From: DATJHM01 sp963777355
Lineage (GTDB): Bacteria; Chloroflexota; Ktedonobacteria; Ktedonobacterales; Ktedonobacteraceae
Assembly: GCA_963777355.1 (NCBI GenBank)
Contig: CAVZQK010000002.1
Coordinates: 1-64,000 of the forward strand
Length of the DNA: 64,000 nucleotides
Direction: 5' to 3'
The notes under the pieces are model-generated. The model was not told the DNA's origin. It did not search any database and saw nothing but the letters and a program-made list of their open reading frames with translations. Of the stretch, positions 8,584 through 17,682 are shown piece by piece. Position 1 is the stretch's first letter; each line of letters opens with the position of its first letter. The position numbers and the translations under genes were made by a program.

Positions 8584-9840
8584 ATGCGAATGATACGCTT
8601 GAAATCTCTGAATACCAAAGTTTTGTATGAGAAGCCACTCGCACGTATTTCAGTGAGCAAGATCAATCTTCATCTCTTGCTGGCCTTAACTTTGGCATTT
8701 ATCTATCACGGTGTGCTCATCCTCTCAGGAACATTTCGCCATACCTACGATGCGCTGATTCATCTCTTTTTTGCGGATCACTATTATCGTTACTGGTTTG
8801 ATCCCTGGGAGTATCGTTGGTACACGGGCTTTACTATGACGAGTTATCCGCCGGGTTCCCAGCAGAGCATTGCCTTGCTGGCGCATCTTTTTGGCGGAGA
8901 TCTTCAGATTGCATTTATGTTTGTCCAGCTTTTTGCCATTCTGATGATCACCCTGGGTGTCTATCGTTTCTCCACCGTCTGGGTCAGCGAAGAGGCGGCA
9001 GGGTATGCATCCCTGCTTGTCGTCTTTTGCTCCAGTATTACAGAGACTGTCCATGTCTTCGGTCAACTTCCTACGACTTTTTCCCTGGGATTTTTGCTCA
9101 ACGCGCTCCCGTATGCGGCGCGTTGGTTGGAGCGTGGGCGGCTGAAAGACCTGCTTTGCGCATGGGCTTTTAACGCTGCTACCACGGCAGGGCATCATGT
9201 CACCACGCTTTTCGGGGCGATCTTTTTTGTCAGCCCAGTAATCGGGTTAGTGATCGCCACTAAATTTCGCGAGCCGTGTATTGACGAACCGACGCAACAT
9301 CCCTCACGTCTCACCTCGCGGAATATCCAGGCTCTGGTAGCGAGGCGGATACGGCGTATCTTGCCCGTCAGTGGGCGGACAACAATCTATGCCGTGGGTC
9401 TGGTCACTGTCCTGATTGTCGTTGTGTTGCCCTATTGGATCTACAGCAAAACTGATCCAATCGCGCAAGTGCCGATCCCCCATGCCTCACGCGAAAATTT
9501 TCTGGTTGACACCAATGCCGGACTTGTCTTCTGGCTCATCCCTTATGGCCTTTCCGTACTCACGCTGCCCTATGTTTTTTATAAGAGCTATGCAACGAAA
9601 GCCTGGCCGCTGGCGCTCTCGCTTAGTATGCTTGTTTTACTTGGTACGGGGGGGACAACGCCTCTGCCAAAGTTGATCTTGCGAAATTCGTTCAATATTT
9701 TAACCCTTGACCGTTTCACCTTCTGGGCCACTATCAGCCAGTTGCCTCTCCTGGGAGAATTTGTGGTAAGTCTGCGCAAGAGGGGGTTGGCGACGTATAT
9801 ATGTGGTCAATTTGGGCGGCACACCTGGATGACGATTTAG
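8584..9840 (+). CDS. Membrane protein, PTPS-related / glycan-type, N-terminal part (ended by an in-frame TAG)
   Basis: A 418-residue reading frame with about 8-9 membrane helices. An early extracytoplasmic loop with the pattern YDALIHLFFADHYYRYWFD and YRWYTGFTMTSYPPGSQQ matches the large '6-pyruvoyl-tetrahydropterin synthase-related' membrane family and resembles GT-C-like glycosyltransferases. The frame ends at TAG 9838-9840 just after TWMTI and resumes in the same frame with another membrane helix (ISMLLCYLGISVFIANF). This strongly suggests that it and the frame starting at 9847 were one gene of about 1,120 residues. The ribosome site before 8584 is weak. It heads the rightward part of the polysaccharide locus. 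Confidence 0.7.
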   Translation: MRMIRLKSLNTKVLYEKPLARISVSKINLHLLLALTLAFIYHGVLILSGTFRHTYDALIHLFFADHYYRYWFDPWEYRWYTGFTMTSYPPGSQQSIALLAHLFGGDLQIAFMFVQLFAILMITLGVYRFSTVWVSEEAAGYASLLVVFCSSITETVHVFGQLPTTFSLGFLLNALPYAARWLERGRLKDLLCAWAFNAATTAGHHVTTLFGAIFFVSPVIGLVIATKFREPCIDEPTQHPSRLTSRNIQALVARRIRRILPVSGRTTIYAVGLVTVLIVVVLPYWIYSKTDPIAQVPIPHASRENFLVDTNAGLVFWLIPYGLSVLTLPYVFYKSYATKAWPLALSLSMLVLLGTGGTTPLPKLILRNSFNILTLDRFTFWATISQLPLLGEFVVSLRKRGLATYICGQFGRHTWMTI

Positions 9841-9846
9841 ATCTCT

Positions 9847-11811
9847 ATGTTGCTCTGCTACCTGGGAATCTCAGTCTTTATTGCCAATTTTACGCAATTT
9901 CGGCAGTTTCAGCCTGCCTCTATTAACTTTCTCCCTATCGTCAATTTTCTTGGCAAAGATCAGCATGCTCGCTGGCGCTATATTACGTTGGGTTTTGGGG
10001 ATCAGATGTCGCTGCTCTCATCGGAGACGTTAGCGACGTCTGTTGATGGAGATTATAATGCAGCCCGCCAGCTACCAGAGTTAAACACATCGCCAATTGA
10101 GCGCCTGGAGGGCGCAAAGTATAGTGGCATGCCCGGTATCGGTTCGCTTCAGCAGATTCTGGCCGTGCCAGAGAAATATAATCTGAAATTTATCTTCTCG
10201 AACGATCCATTTTATGATCCTCTGCTCTACTTCTCTGGCTGGGTGCGCCTGCAACGACTGGAAAACGGCATCATGGTCTGGCAACGAGAGGATATCCCCC
10301 CTCTTCCTGCCGTTATTCCACGGCGAGATATCCCTCCCTATCAGGCGCTTATGTGGGGAACTGTTCCTATGTCTTCTATTTTTTGGGCTTTACTTTCGAT
10401 CAGTGCGAGTATCTGGTGGCCTCAGCTCCACCAATTCCTCAATTTCCTGGATTTCTGGCATTTTAAACGTCGTATAGATTATTTCTGGCAACGGCGACGA
10501 CGGCTCAAAATAGTGCTGTGCAAGATGCAGATACCCTTCCTCTTTATAGGAAACGCAATCGATAGCTTTTTTCTGCGTTTGTCTCATTTGCCAGAGGGCG
10601 AAGAAAATGTCCTGCTAGAGAAACGGTGGCAGTTTCATAGCGATATCATCAAGCGCATTAAGCAGCTCAAGCCAGCCCCGCCGGGGGCTCGCGTAGTGCG
10701 TAGCAGTCTCTTATTGACTATTGTCCTGATTGCAATAGGTATACCAATACGAAATTTTATCGGGCAGAAAAACGATCCGGTCTCGATAGTGGAAGCCTAT
10801 TATAATAATCTGGACTTTCGGCGCTACAGTGATGCCTATCTGAGCCTTGATCCGCTGACAAGACCCAGTTACGATCAATATATCCTTCAGCTTTCAGTCG
10901 TGAACGGCCTGGTTGCTTCTTATGGGAAGCTTGACTCAACCTATGTACATGTTTTGAAGGAAACCGCAGATCATGTCACTTTGCATGTGGATACCTATTG
11001 GATGACTTCGCTTGAAAATTATCATACCGCTACCGCTATGGATATGGTCAAACGCGCCGGGCAATGGTATATTCTGCCTCAATCCTCAGACATCTCTGTA
11101 CCACCCGACCAGTTTTTCCGGCGTGGTGGCGTTGTCTGGCGGCAACAGGGGCGTTCTCGTGTTACCACAGGGACCACTGCATTTGCAGACATTCTGGACC
11201 GTCCGATTCTTCAAGTTATTTCTGCCCGTCTGGTCAAAGAGCAGAATCGGTACAATGTTGTTGGCGAACTGATAAATACCGACGTGAATCCGGCAGATGT
11301 GACCGTTACGGCAGTCCTTTATGATGCCCAGGGAAACGCACTATCTACGTATAATGCGCAAACAGTCATGCTCCACAAGCTTTTCCCGAAAGAGGTCACG
11401 CCATTTCGTGTAGATTTTGAAGGAGTGGCCGGAACCGGACTCTCAGACGAGAAGGGTCCTTTGGAGTTTAAACCTGGCGATTATACGCCGATAGATATTA
11501 AAGCGCCTATTGCCTCGTTTAATGTCTATGCTAAAGCCGTTGTGACTCAGTATGATCTCTTGCACGATGTTGCTTTCCGCGATGTGAAAGCTAGCATGGC
11601 TCCTGATGGACGTACGCATCTGACCGGTGATCTTTACAATTCGGGGACTGTCGAGGCTACTGTCCCGCATATCCTGGTCACTTATTATAATGCCGGGAAT
11701 GAGGTTGTCTGGGTTGATGAGTTTCGATATAGAAAACGCAGTAGAGCCAGAGCATACCGAGCCAATCGATCTCGTACTCACTCCCGCCAGTACAGTGAAG
11801 ACGCTGTTTGA
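9847..11811 (+). CDS. Membrane protein, C-terminal part with NTF2-like and FxLYD-like domains (frameshifted end)
   Basis: This continues the preceding membrane protein after the in-frame TAG. It has helices at its start and near residue ~175, a cytoplasmic stretch with many aromatic and basic residues, a further helix (SLLLTIVLIAIGIPI, ~residue 285), then an NTF2-like extracellular domain (VSIVEAYYNNLDFRRYSDAY, ~residues 310-430) and a tandem FxLYD-like beta region. The last 28 residues are an implausible Arg-rich tail. The +1 frame supplies a natural ending (DIENAVEPEHTEPIDLVL ... SLNYLVGVV) with its stop at 11959, 4 bp before the next gene. A one-base frameshift near 11722-11732 is therefore likely, and the true gene end is 11959. 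Confidence 0.7.
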   Translation: MLLCYLGISVFIANFTQFRQFQPASINFLPIVNFLGKDQHARWRYITLGFGDQMSLLSSETLATSVDGDYNAARQLPELNTSPIERLEGAKYSGMPGIGSLQQILAVPEKYNLKFIFSNDPFYDPLLYFSGWVRLQRLENGIMVWQREDIPPLPAVIPRRDIPPYQALMWGTVPMSSIFWALLSISASIWWPQLHQFLNFLDFWHFKRRIDYFWQRRRRLKIVLCKMQIPFLFIGNAIDSFFLRLSHLPEGEENVLLEKRWQFHSDIIKRIKQLKPAPPGARVVRSSLLLTIVLIAIGIPIRNFIGQKNDPVSIVEAYYNNLDFRRYSDAYLSLDPLTRPSYDQYILQLSVVNGLVASYGKLDSTYVHVLKETADHVTLHVDTYWMTSLENYHTATAMDMVKRAGQWYILPQSSDISVPPDQFFRRGGVVWRQQGRSRVTTGTTAFADILDRPILQVISARLVKEQNRYNVVGELINTDVNPADVTVTAVLYDAQGNALSTYNAQTVMLHKLFPKEVTPFRVDFEGVAGTGLSDEKGPLEFKPGDYTPIDIKAPIASFNVYAKAVVTQYDLLHDVAFRDVKASMAPDGRTHLTGDLYNSGTVEATVPHILVTYYNAGNEVVWVDEFRYRKRSRARAYRANRSRTHSRQYSEDAV

Positions 11812-11963
11812 TAATGGCAGTACATACGCAAATATTCTGTCAAATAAAAATAATTTACAGCCTACACGAATTGCCTGGTTGGAACGTTTTCCCTCGCCGC
11901 CCGGTCTTGGTTATGCTTCCATGCGTGTCAGTCTGAACTATCTGGTGGGAGTCGTATAGCTCT

Positions 11964-13253
11964 ATGAGGACCATTTTTACCTACAAACCTCTTATTAGCA
12001 TTCTTCAACTCATGAGTATCGTGCTTATAAGCGCTCTGCTTGTCGCCAGTTGTAGCATCCAACTGCCAAAAAATAAAATTGGCATACCGCCATTCAAGGG
12101 AGCGTTGTTCATGCAGGTGCCTGCTTTGATAAAAGCGGGCGAGCCAATGAGCGTTGTCGTCGGAGCAACGCGTGCCAGTGATGGGACGCAGGTCACGCTT
12201 TTTGCACAAGGAAGTTATGGAATGCGTATCTACCAGGCAGTCTTTCGACGGGGAGAAGCAACGTTTGCGCTGCCAGGAAGCGAGACGCAGGAATTGGGGG
12301 TCGTAAGCCTGCTTGCCCAGGTGGGGACCGTTCAGGCTTTTGCATATCTTACGATACAACCAGCGCCGCCTATCGAGCCGCTTACACCGCTAGTAGGTGC
12401 ACGTTTTATCATTGCGGACGCCAGCCATTGGAGTATGACTATCGTCATCCCCTTTGATATATTTGGCAATCCCATTCAAGAGGGGACGCCGGTGCAGATC
12501 GAAGCCTTACATCCTGGGGATGTGTTAGATAAGAAAATTGTACCTATCAGCCATCTGCTGGCCTGGAGACGGGTTTATAGTCGTACAAAGGCTGGACGTA
12601 CAGTGATTGCGGCCCAGGTAGCTCAGATACATGGTTTTGAAGGTACTCTGCTCGAAGTACCGGGCTGGCCGGTCCCCTTCAGTATTTCAGCAGAGCCCCA
12701 ACCGCTCCCGGCTGATGGTCAACTGCTCACAACCCTGCGCAGTACAATTATTCGCGATAAATTTGGCAATATGATGCCAGACGGCACTATTGTTATGTTT
12801 ATCATCGAGGAACCGGATGGCACACGCAGCTTTGTGCCAACCTATACCATCGATGGTGTGGCCACAACATCCTATCAAGCCCCACGTGTGGCCGGAAGAA
12901 TGCGCATGTATGCTACCGTGCTGGGGGTGCAGAGCAGCGCATACACCTTGATCTTCACTGCTGGTCCAGCAATCGGGAAATTTCCTGTGAATGTGCAGAA
13001 TGATCCTGTGGACAAAGCCTATCTCTTGAATGCCGGGCCGTTGCTGGGCAAGCTAGGTCAATATATTCCAGATGGAACGCCGGTCCATTTCCAGCTTACG
13101 AGTCGGACAGGGCGGCAGTATAGCCTTGATGGGGTAAGTGATGCAGGCTATGCTCGCGTTGAGATCATCAAGAGTCTGTATGCGCCGGGTAGTTACAATA
13201 TTCAGGCCAGCGCAGGTTCAGGCCAGGGTAGCGGCAAGCTTGTTCTGCCATAA
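11964..13253 (+). CDS. Ig-like domain lipoprotein of the polysaccharide locus
   Basis: A 429-residue protein with a signal peptide ending in a lipobox (ALLVASC, Cys ~30), so it should be lipid-anchored outside the membrane. The rest is repeated beta-sandwich sequence of invasin/Big-type character: FDIFGNPIQEGTPVQIEAL and IRDKFGNMMPDGTIVMFII are two copies of the 'D-x-x-G-N-x-x-x-x-G-T-x-V' strand motif, with QYIPDGTPVHFQL as a third. No catalytic motif is visible. It begins 4 bp after the reconstructed end of the membrane protein (11959), implying coupling. It is probably a structural or adhesive surface component that works with that membrane protein; the role is inferred. Confidence 0.75.
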   Translation: MRTIFTYKPLISILQLMSIVLISALLVASCSIQLPKNKIGIPPFKGALFMQVPALIKAGEPMSVVVGATRASDGTQVTLFAQGSYGMRIYQAVFRRGEATFALPGSETQELGVVSLLAQVGTVQAFAYLTIQPAPPIEPLTPLVGARFIIADASHWSMTIVIPFDIFGNPIQEGTPVQIEALHPGDVLDKKIVPISHLLAWRRVYSRTKAGRTVIAAQVAQIHGFEGTLLEVPGWPVPFSISAEPQPLPADGQLLTTLRSTIIRDKFGNMMPDGTIVMFIIEEPDGTRSFVPTYTIDGVATTSYQAPRVAGRMRMYATVLGVQSSAYTLIFTAGPAIGKFPVNVQNDPVDKAYLLNAGPLLGKLGQYIPDGTPVHFQLTSRTGRQYSLDGVSDAGYARVEIIKSLYAPGSYNIQASAGSGQGSGKLVLP

Positions 13254-13290
13254 GTATTGATTGTTTCAGTGTAGAAAAGGCGGGAAGAGG

Positions 13291-15078
13291 ATGCAGAAGT
13301 ATTTTGCTAAGCGTATTATCTGGCTTTGTATTCTCCTTCTGGTGCTCTTTTTGGCCTGGCAAGCAATTGCTGAGGCCGGCTATCTCATTGCCTATTTTCA
13401 GGAGGGGGCCGATCCTGGTTCTGCGCTCAATATTGTCCCGAACGTGCCGCTGGATATCCACGTAGGGATGCAATGGATGGCAGATGATCCAGATACTGGT
13501 AGGGTAATGGATGCTTTTACCCGTATTGAGATTCAGGACGCTTATTTGCGCGCGTGGTTACAGTGGAATCTTTCCTTAATCAAAGAAGAGCCCTATGGTC
13601 TGGAGACATACTTTGTCGGTCCGGCGCTCGCGGACCTGGATGAGACCCTAAATGGTACTGTTAAGAAAGGGTGGCATGTAGAACAGGTTGACACAAACCA
13701 TGTTTTGCAACTGCATGTTTATGCCGCTGACGGCTCTATTGTGGCCTTTTCTGATAGAGGGAACAATGTAGAACAAGTCATTTTTAATAAGCAGGGAACA
13801 ATTATTTATACCGGAGAAAGCGCTTCTACGTACGATATCGTGATGATACTTCAAGATGGCAACTGGCGTATTCGCCATCTGGTACGCACAGGAGATATAA
13901 CCCAGCATAATGTGCAGCAAGCATCTGGCCTGCATACACCATCTGGTTTCGTAGGGAAACGGGGAAGTGGTCTGGTGCTGAATGGTCAACCTTTTCATAT
14001 TGCAGGAATCAATTATTATCCACAGGCGACTCCCTGGGATAAATTCTGGCTCAAGTATCAACCAGAGGTGATTGAGCATGATTTCGCGCTTATTCATAAG
14101 CTTGGCATGAACACTATTCGTATCTTCATCCCCTTTACCCAGTTTGGCGGTCCAGATGTAGGCAACCCCGGTGCTGCGCTGGATAGTGCAGAGACAGGAA
14201 GTAGTGCTAAAGGGCCAGCGCTTGTTCCAGATCCTATTGGTGAGTTGAGCGATCTTTTGCAGCGGGCGAGTGCCCATCAATTGCATGTAATCGTTACGCT
14301 TTTTGACTTTCGCTCGGATTATACCTTATTACATTGGCCGGATGCGGATCGACAGATGCAGACGCTGATGACGAATTTTAAAGATGAACCGACGATTCTG
14401 GCCTGGGACCTCAAAAACGAGCCAGATCAGGACTGGCACAGTGCTGGTATGACGATGGTCAATATCTGGCTCGCGCATATAGCCCATCTGGCGCGTGCGT
14501 ATGATGATCACCACTTACTCACTGTTGGTTGGTCTACGCCTGTTGCCGCGCAGACCCAGATTGCCGGATTGGACTTTGTCTCTTTCCACTATTACGCTCC
14601 GGCTGAGCAACTTCAGGTAGCGTACAAAGCGATACAAGCGGCCAATCCTGGGCTACCTGTCGCGATGACCGAATTTGGTTTACCAACTTGGAATAGTCCC
14701 TTCTTCCCCAATGGGCATACCGAAGCTGAACAGGCCGAATATTATGCAAACCTTTTACTGGCATTGCGTCATACCAATAGTATAGGCTATATAGCCTGGA
14801 CGCTCTACGATTTTACCTATGCCCCGGCCAGCGTTGCGGGAGGCTTGCCCTGGCAGAGCGCACCGCAAAAACAGCTTGGCATTATACGTGCTAATGGGCT
14901 ACTCAAACCGGCGGCTTCTCTGCTTGCGCCAACTGCCCGGCTCAACAGGCCACCTTTGCCTTTCTGGGATTCTCTCTTGAAACCTTTCTGGCTTACACTG
15001 AGTGCTGGCCTGCTAACACTCATGGTTTTGATAGTTACTAATATCAATCATAGACACTCGCTGTGGAGACGCACGTAG
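13291..15078 (+). CDS. Membrane-anchored GH-A clan glycoside hydrolase (GH5-like) with NTF2-like domain
   Basis: A 595-residue protein. Order: N-terminal TM helix (~9-27); NTF2-like domain (~70-200); (beta/alpha)8 glycosidase domain (~225-545) starting FHIAGINYYP; C-terminal TM helix (~570-588) and basic tail. The acid/base Glu is in LKNEPD (E377) and the nucleophile Glu in MTEFGLP (E461); FVSFHYYAP supplies the conserved His/Tyr. This arrangement is that of GH5/GH2-like cellulases or mannanases. The ATG at 13291 is preferred over a TTG at 13261. It likely trims or remodels the exported polysaccharide at the outer membrane face. The TAG stop lies inside the left end of the repeat element at 15073. 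Confidence 0.85.
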   Translation: MQKYFAKRIIWLCILLLVLFLAWQAIAEAGYLIAYFQEGADPGSALNIVPNVPLDIHVGMQWMADDPDTGRVMDAFTRIEIQDAYLRAWLQWNLSLIKEEPYGLETYFVGPALADLDETLNGTVKKGWHVEQVDTNHVLQLHVYAADGSIVAFSDRGNNVEQVIFNKQGTIIYTGESASTYDIVMILQDGNWRIRHLVRTGDITQHNVQQASGLHTPSGFVGKRGSGLVLNGQPFHIAGINYYPQATPWDKFWLKYQPEVIEHDFALIHKLGMNTIRIFIPFTQFGGPDVGNPGAALDSAETGSSAKGPALVPDPIGELSDLLQRASAHQLHVIVTLFDFRSDYTLLHWPDADRQMQTLMTNFKDEPTILAWDLKNEPDQDWHSAGMTMVNIWLAHIAHLARAYDDHHLLTVGWSTPVAAQTQIAGLDFVSFHYYAPAEQLQVAYKAIQAANPGLPVAMTEFGLPTWNSPFFPNGHTEAEQAEYYANLLLALRHTNSIGYIAWTLYDFTYAPASVAGGLPWQSAPQKQLGIIRANGLLKPAASLLAPTARLNRPPLPFWDSLLKPFWLTLSAGLLTLMVLIVTNINHRHSLWRRT

Positions 15079-15261
15079 GGTCGGCTGTTGATCTCTGACC
15101 GCCTCGCCGAGCGATGCTCTCGCCCCACAGCGAGGGTGCGAAACGAGGTCCCGCTCGCTCTTTTCCCGTCCTGCAAATGTGTCCGGGTGAGAGCGGACAT
15201 ATTTGGAGAGCGGGAGAATCCCCCGGCGAGCGCTGGAATGCGCAAGGCGCATTCCCTACGT
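15073..15261. repeat. Palindromic intergenic element with 8-bp inverted ends
   Basis: The element begins ACGTAGGG (15073-15080) and ends CCCTACGT (15254-15261). Inside is an imperfect 22-bp hairpin (15164-15185 with 15194-15215, 4 mismatches, 8-base loop). Its first ~48 bases (from GTAGGGTCGGCTGTTGATCT at 15075) recur at 46042-46090 with few differences. It fills the whole gap between two convergent genes: its left end contains the TAG stop of the glycoside hydrolase and its right edge touches the TAA stop of the secreted protein. It has no coding capacity; it could be a MITE-like or REP-like element, also acting as a terminator. Confidence 0.65.
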
Positions 15262-16061
15262 TATTGAACTGTGAGTCCAACTTTATCAAAGTAGACCTGA
15301 GCTGGATCTTCGTTCGCATTCCCATCAATCTGGCTCCCTAAGACCACCTTCTCTCCAGGAGAGGACGTGGGGGGAAAAGACAGAGAAAGTGGGGTGCTTA
15401 ACGTATCGCAAGCGAAATTGAGATAGCGTACTTTTCCCTGGAAGATATCGCCAGTGAGCGTAAGTGTATGCCAGCTTGCGAGGGAAAGCGCCTGTGTTAC
15501 TCCAGTATCTTGCCAGCCTTGCCCTGTCCACAAGCGCCAGGTAGGAGGGACGCCCTCTTGCAAGCTGCCATCGCCATATTGTTCCCATTGAAGGGCCCAT
15601 TCCATACGTTGATTAGCGTGCCAGCGGTTCATCGTAAATTCAAGGCCCTGGATTGTTGCTTCGTCAGTAACGTAAAAAGACATCTGCATTTCAAACGTCG
15701 TTGCGTCGATCAGTGGTAGCTCACGATACGCCTGAAAACCAGTGTAGGGGTCACCACTCTCTAAAGACAGAGCGAGGGCACTGCCATCGAGACTGGGAGT
15801 ACCAACATTGGCAATCGCGCCAGAATTTTGCCCGCCATCATGGTAAATATCCCACCGGGAAGCATCATCTTCCAGATTGGGTAGAGTGACCGAAGGACGG
15901 CTCTGTCTCTCTGGAGAAGTGCCGTTCAGATTATGAGAAGTTTTTGCATGGGCCACTGGCGCAACTACACTGCTCAGAACGAGTAAAAGGCCCAGACATT
16001 GAAGTGGGCCGAGCACGGACCTGCGTTTCTGGAATCTCCGGCAAATAAAAAACTCTCGCAT
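15261..16061 (-). CDS. Secreted lectin-like beta-sandwich protein (paralogue B)
   Basis: A 266-residue protein with a signal peptide (residues ~12-38, ending APVAHA-K). The mature part is the paralogue of the protein at 3654-4433: DIYHDGGQ, YTGFQAYRELP, LEFTMNRW, EWALQW, WHTLTLTG, SPGEKVVLG, DGNA and VYFDKVGL align in order. Both look like concanavalin/laminin-G-type beta sandwiches, so carbohydrate binding is plausible; no catalytic residues are recognised. It converges on the glycoside hydrolase and closes the locus on the right, as paralogue A does on the left. AAAGGA lies about 14 bases before the ATG. Confidence 0.65.
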   Translation of the reverse strand: MREFFICRRFQKRRSVLGPLQCLGLLLVLSSVVAPVAHAKTSHNLNGTSPERQSRPSVTLPNLEDDASRWDIYHDGGQNSGAIANVGTPSLDGSALALSLESGDPYTGFQAYRELPLIDATTFEMQMSFYVTDEATIQGLEFTMNRWHANQRMEWALQWEQYGDGSLQEGVPPTWRLWTGQGWQDTGVTQALSLASWHTLTLTGDIFQGKVRYLNFACDTLSTPLSLSFPPTSSPGEKVVLGSQIDGNANEDPAQVYFDKVGLTVQ

Positions 16062-16190
16062 GTTGGCTTATCCTTTCTCTATTTTCATCTGAAGTAGGTA
16101 ACCTCTTTCTAGTGTATGCACTTACACCTAATGCCAAAGAGCTGTACAGAACATCCATATCGGGAAAATGTTTAGCGTATGGGTAGTTCG

Positions 16191-16218
16191 TTGCAAACCT
16201 TGCTGATTGTGATATGCT
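16191..16218 (+). promoter_or_regulatory. Candidate sigma-70-type promoter for the phosphofructokinase gene
   Basis: TTGCAA at 16191-16196 and TATGCT at 16213-16218 are separated by 16 bases, about 60 bases before the start codon. Both hexamers differ from consensus, so this is a weak call. Confidence 0.35.
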
Positions 16219-16280
16219 AGCCTCAATAGAGACCTGTTTTGTTTCGCAGACCGTTAGAGAGATATAAAGTGAGGAGTATT

Positions 16281-17498
16281 ATGCCAGAGCATGTATCACG
16301 TCCTATTCGTTCTTTAGGTGTATTGACCGGTGGTGGTGATGTACCAGGACTGAATGCAGCAATAAAAGCGCTGGTCTATCGTGCGGAGCCGATAGGGTTG
16401 CGTATTACTGGCCTGCGTGCCGGTTGGGAAGGAATCACCTTTCTGGATCGAACACGCAAAAAAGAGGATCTGATTTTTGATGCCGATAATCCTCAGGCAT
16501 GGCATGGCAACTACGTGATGCCCCTGAGCCGTCTGACCACGCGCTCAATCGATCGAGAGGGTGGAACAATTCTCCAATCTTCACGCACAAATCCGGCTAA
16601 GATCAAAGTAAGCAGCCTGCCCGCGCATATGGCTCATCTGGGACAGAATCATACGCAAGAAGAGATGATTGATCTGACAGACCAGGTGATAGCGAACATG
16701 GAGTTTCTAGGTCTGGATGGACTTGTGGTGATTGGCGGCGATGATACGCTCAGCTATGGAGCGAAGCTGGTGGCGAGGGGGATTCCGGTCTGGGGCATTC
16801 CAAAGACGATGGATAACGATGTGCCGGGAACCGATTACTGCATTGGCTTCCAGACAGCAATCAGCCGGGCCGCCGAGTTTATCAACCGTGTGCGTTCAAC
16901 CGTTGCCTCGCATAGCACCACCGTCCTGTTTCGTATCTTCGGGCGTGACGCTGGCTTTACCGCCCTGGAGAGCGCAGTCGTCACCTGGGCTGATCGGTTG
17001 GTAATACCAGAGGTGCCAGTCTCAATTGATCGTTTAGCAGAACTCATCGCTTCAGACCGCAACAATCCGCAAAACTACTCAACGGTTGTGCTTTCAGAGG
17101 GAGCTAACCTGGGCGTACCCGTAGAGAGCGTAGGACCAGCGGACGCCTATGGACATCGCAAGAAAGTCAATGTCGCAGAGTTTCTCTCCGATGAGCTCAG
17201 TCAGCGGATGCCTGGTATTCGTTTTCTGCCCATCGATCTAACCTATTTCCTGCGCAGTGGCGAGCCAGAGGTATATGATAAGCACATGGCGATTTTCTTT
17301 GCAAACGCTATCATGAGCCAGGTCGAAAAGGGGACGTATGGTATCATGGCGGGCTACCGGGATGGAGATTTTATCTGCACCGATATCCCAGGGAAAAACT
17401 TGCCTGCCCGCCGCGTTAATCGCGCCGATTACCACGAGACTCGCTATCGTCCGCGCTTCGAGAGCATTAGCGGACGCTATGTACCTCAACCGGAATAA
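16281..17498 (+). CDS. 6-phosphofructokinase with PPi-type active-site signature
   Basis: A 405-residue PFK-family enzyme that phosphorylates fructose 6-phosphate in glycolysis. Motifs in order: LTGGGDVPGLNAAI (phosphoryl donor loop), VVIGGDDTLSYGAKL, PKTMDNDVPGTDYCIGF (catalytic TxDND), RIFGRDAGFTAL (sugar phosphate site) and YRPRFE near the end. In ATP-using bacterial PFKs the second motif is GGDG and the third begins PGTIDND; here Asp and Lys replace both glycines. That pairing is the known signature of PPi-dependent PFKs. The ATG at 16281 is chosen because GAGGAG lies 4 bases upstream; a longer frame from 16239 has no such site. A strong hairpin follows the stop. Confidence 0.9.
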   Translation: MPEHVSRPIRSLGVLTGGGDVPGLNAAIKALVYRAEPIGLRITGLRAGWEGITFLDRTRKKEDLIFDADNPQAWHGNYVMPLSRLTTRSIDREGGTILQSSRTNPAKIKVSSLPAHMAHLGQNHTQEEMIDLTDQVIANMEFLGLDGLVVIGGDDTLSYGAKLVARGIPVWGIPKTMDNDVPGTDYCIGFQTAISRAAEFINRVRSTVASHSTTVLFRIFGRDAGFTALESAVVTWADRLVIPEVPVSIDRLAELIASDRNNPQNYSTVVLSEGANLGVPVESVGPADAYGHRKKVNVAEFLSDELSQRMPGIRFLPIDLTYFLRSGEPEVYDKHMAIFFANAIMSQVEKGTYGIMAGYRDGDFICTDIPGKNLPARRVNRADYHETRYRPRFESISGRYVPQPE

Positions 17499-17511
17499 GC
17501 GTACCTGCAAG

Positions 17512-17548
17512 AAATTTGACCGTCTTTCTTAAAAAGGCGGTCAAATTT
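17512..17548 (+). terminator. Terminator hairpin after phosphofructokinase
   Basis: Arms 17512-17527 and 17533-17548 form a 16-bp stem (one G-T pair) with a 5-base loop, 13 bases after the stop. The foot is A/T-rich, but the T tract is short. Confidence 0.75.
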
Positions 17549-17682
17549 GTTAGAAGACAGAACAAAAGCATCTCTTTCTGCATTCAAAGTAGTAGAAGAA
17601 TTATCAATTTCATGAACCTTTTATGATTATGAGAAATGCTTTGTCACGCAGCTATTTCCAGTTGTAAAGGTGGCGTAATCAA

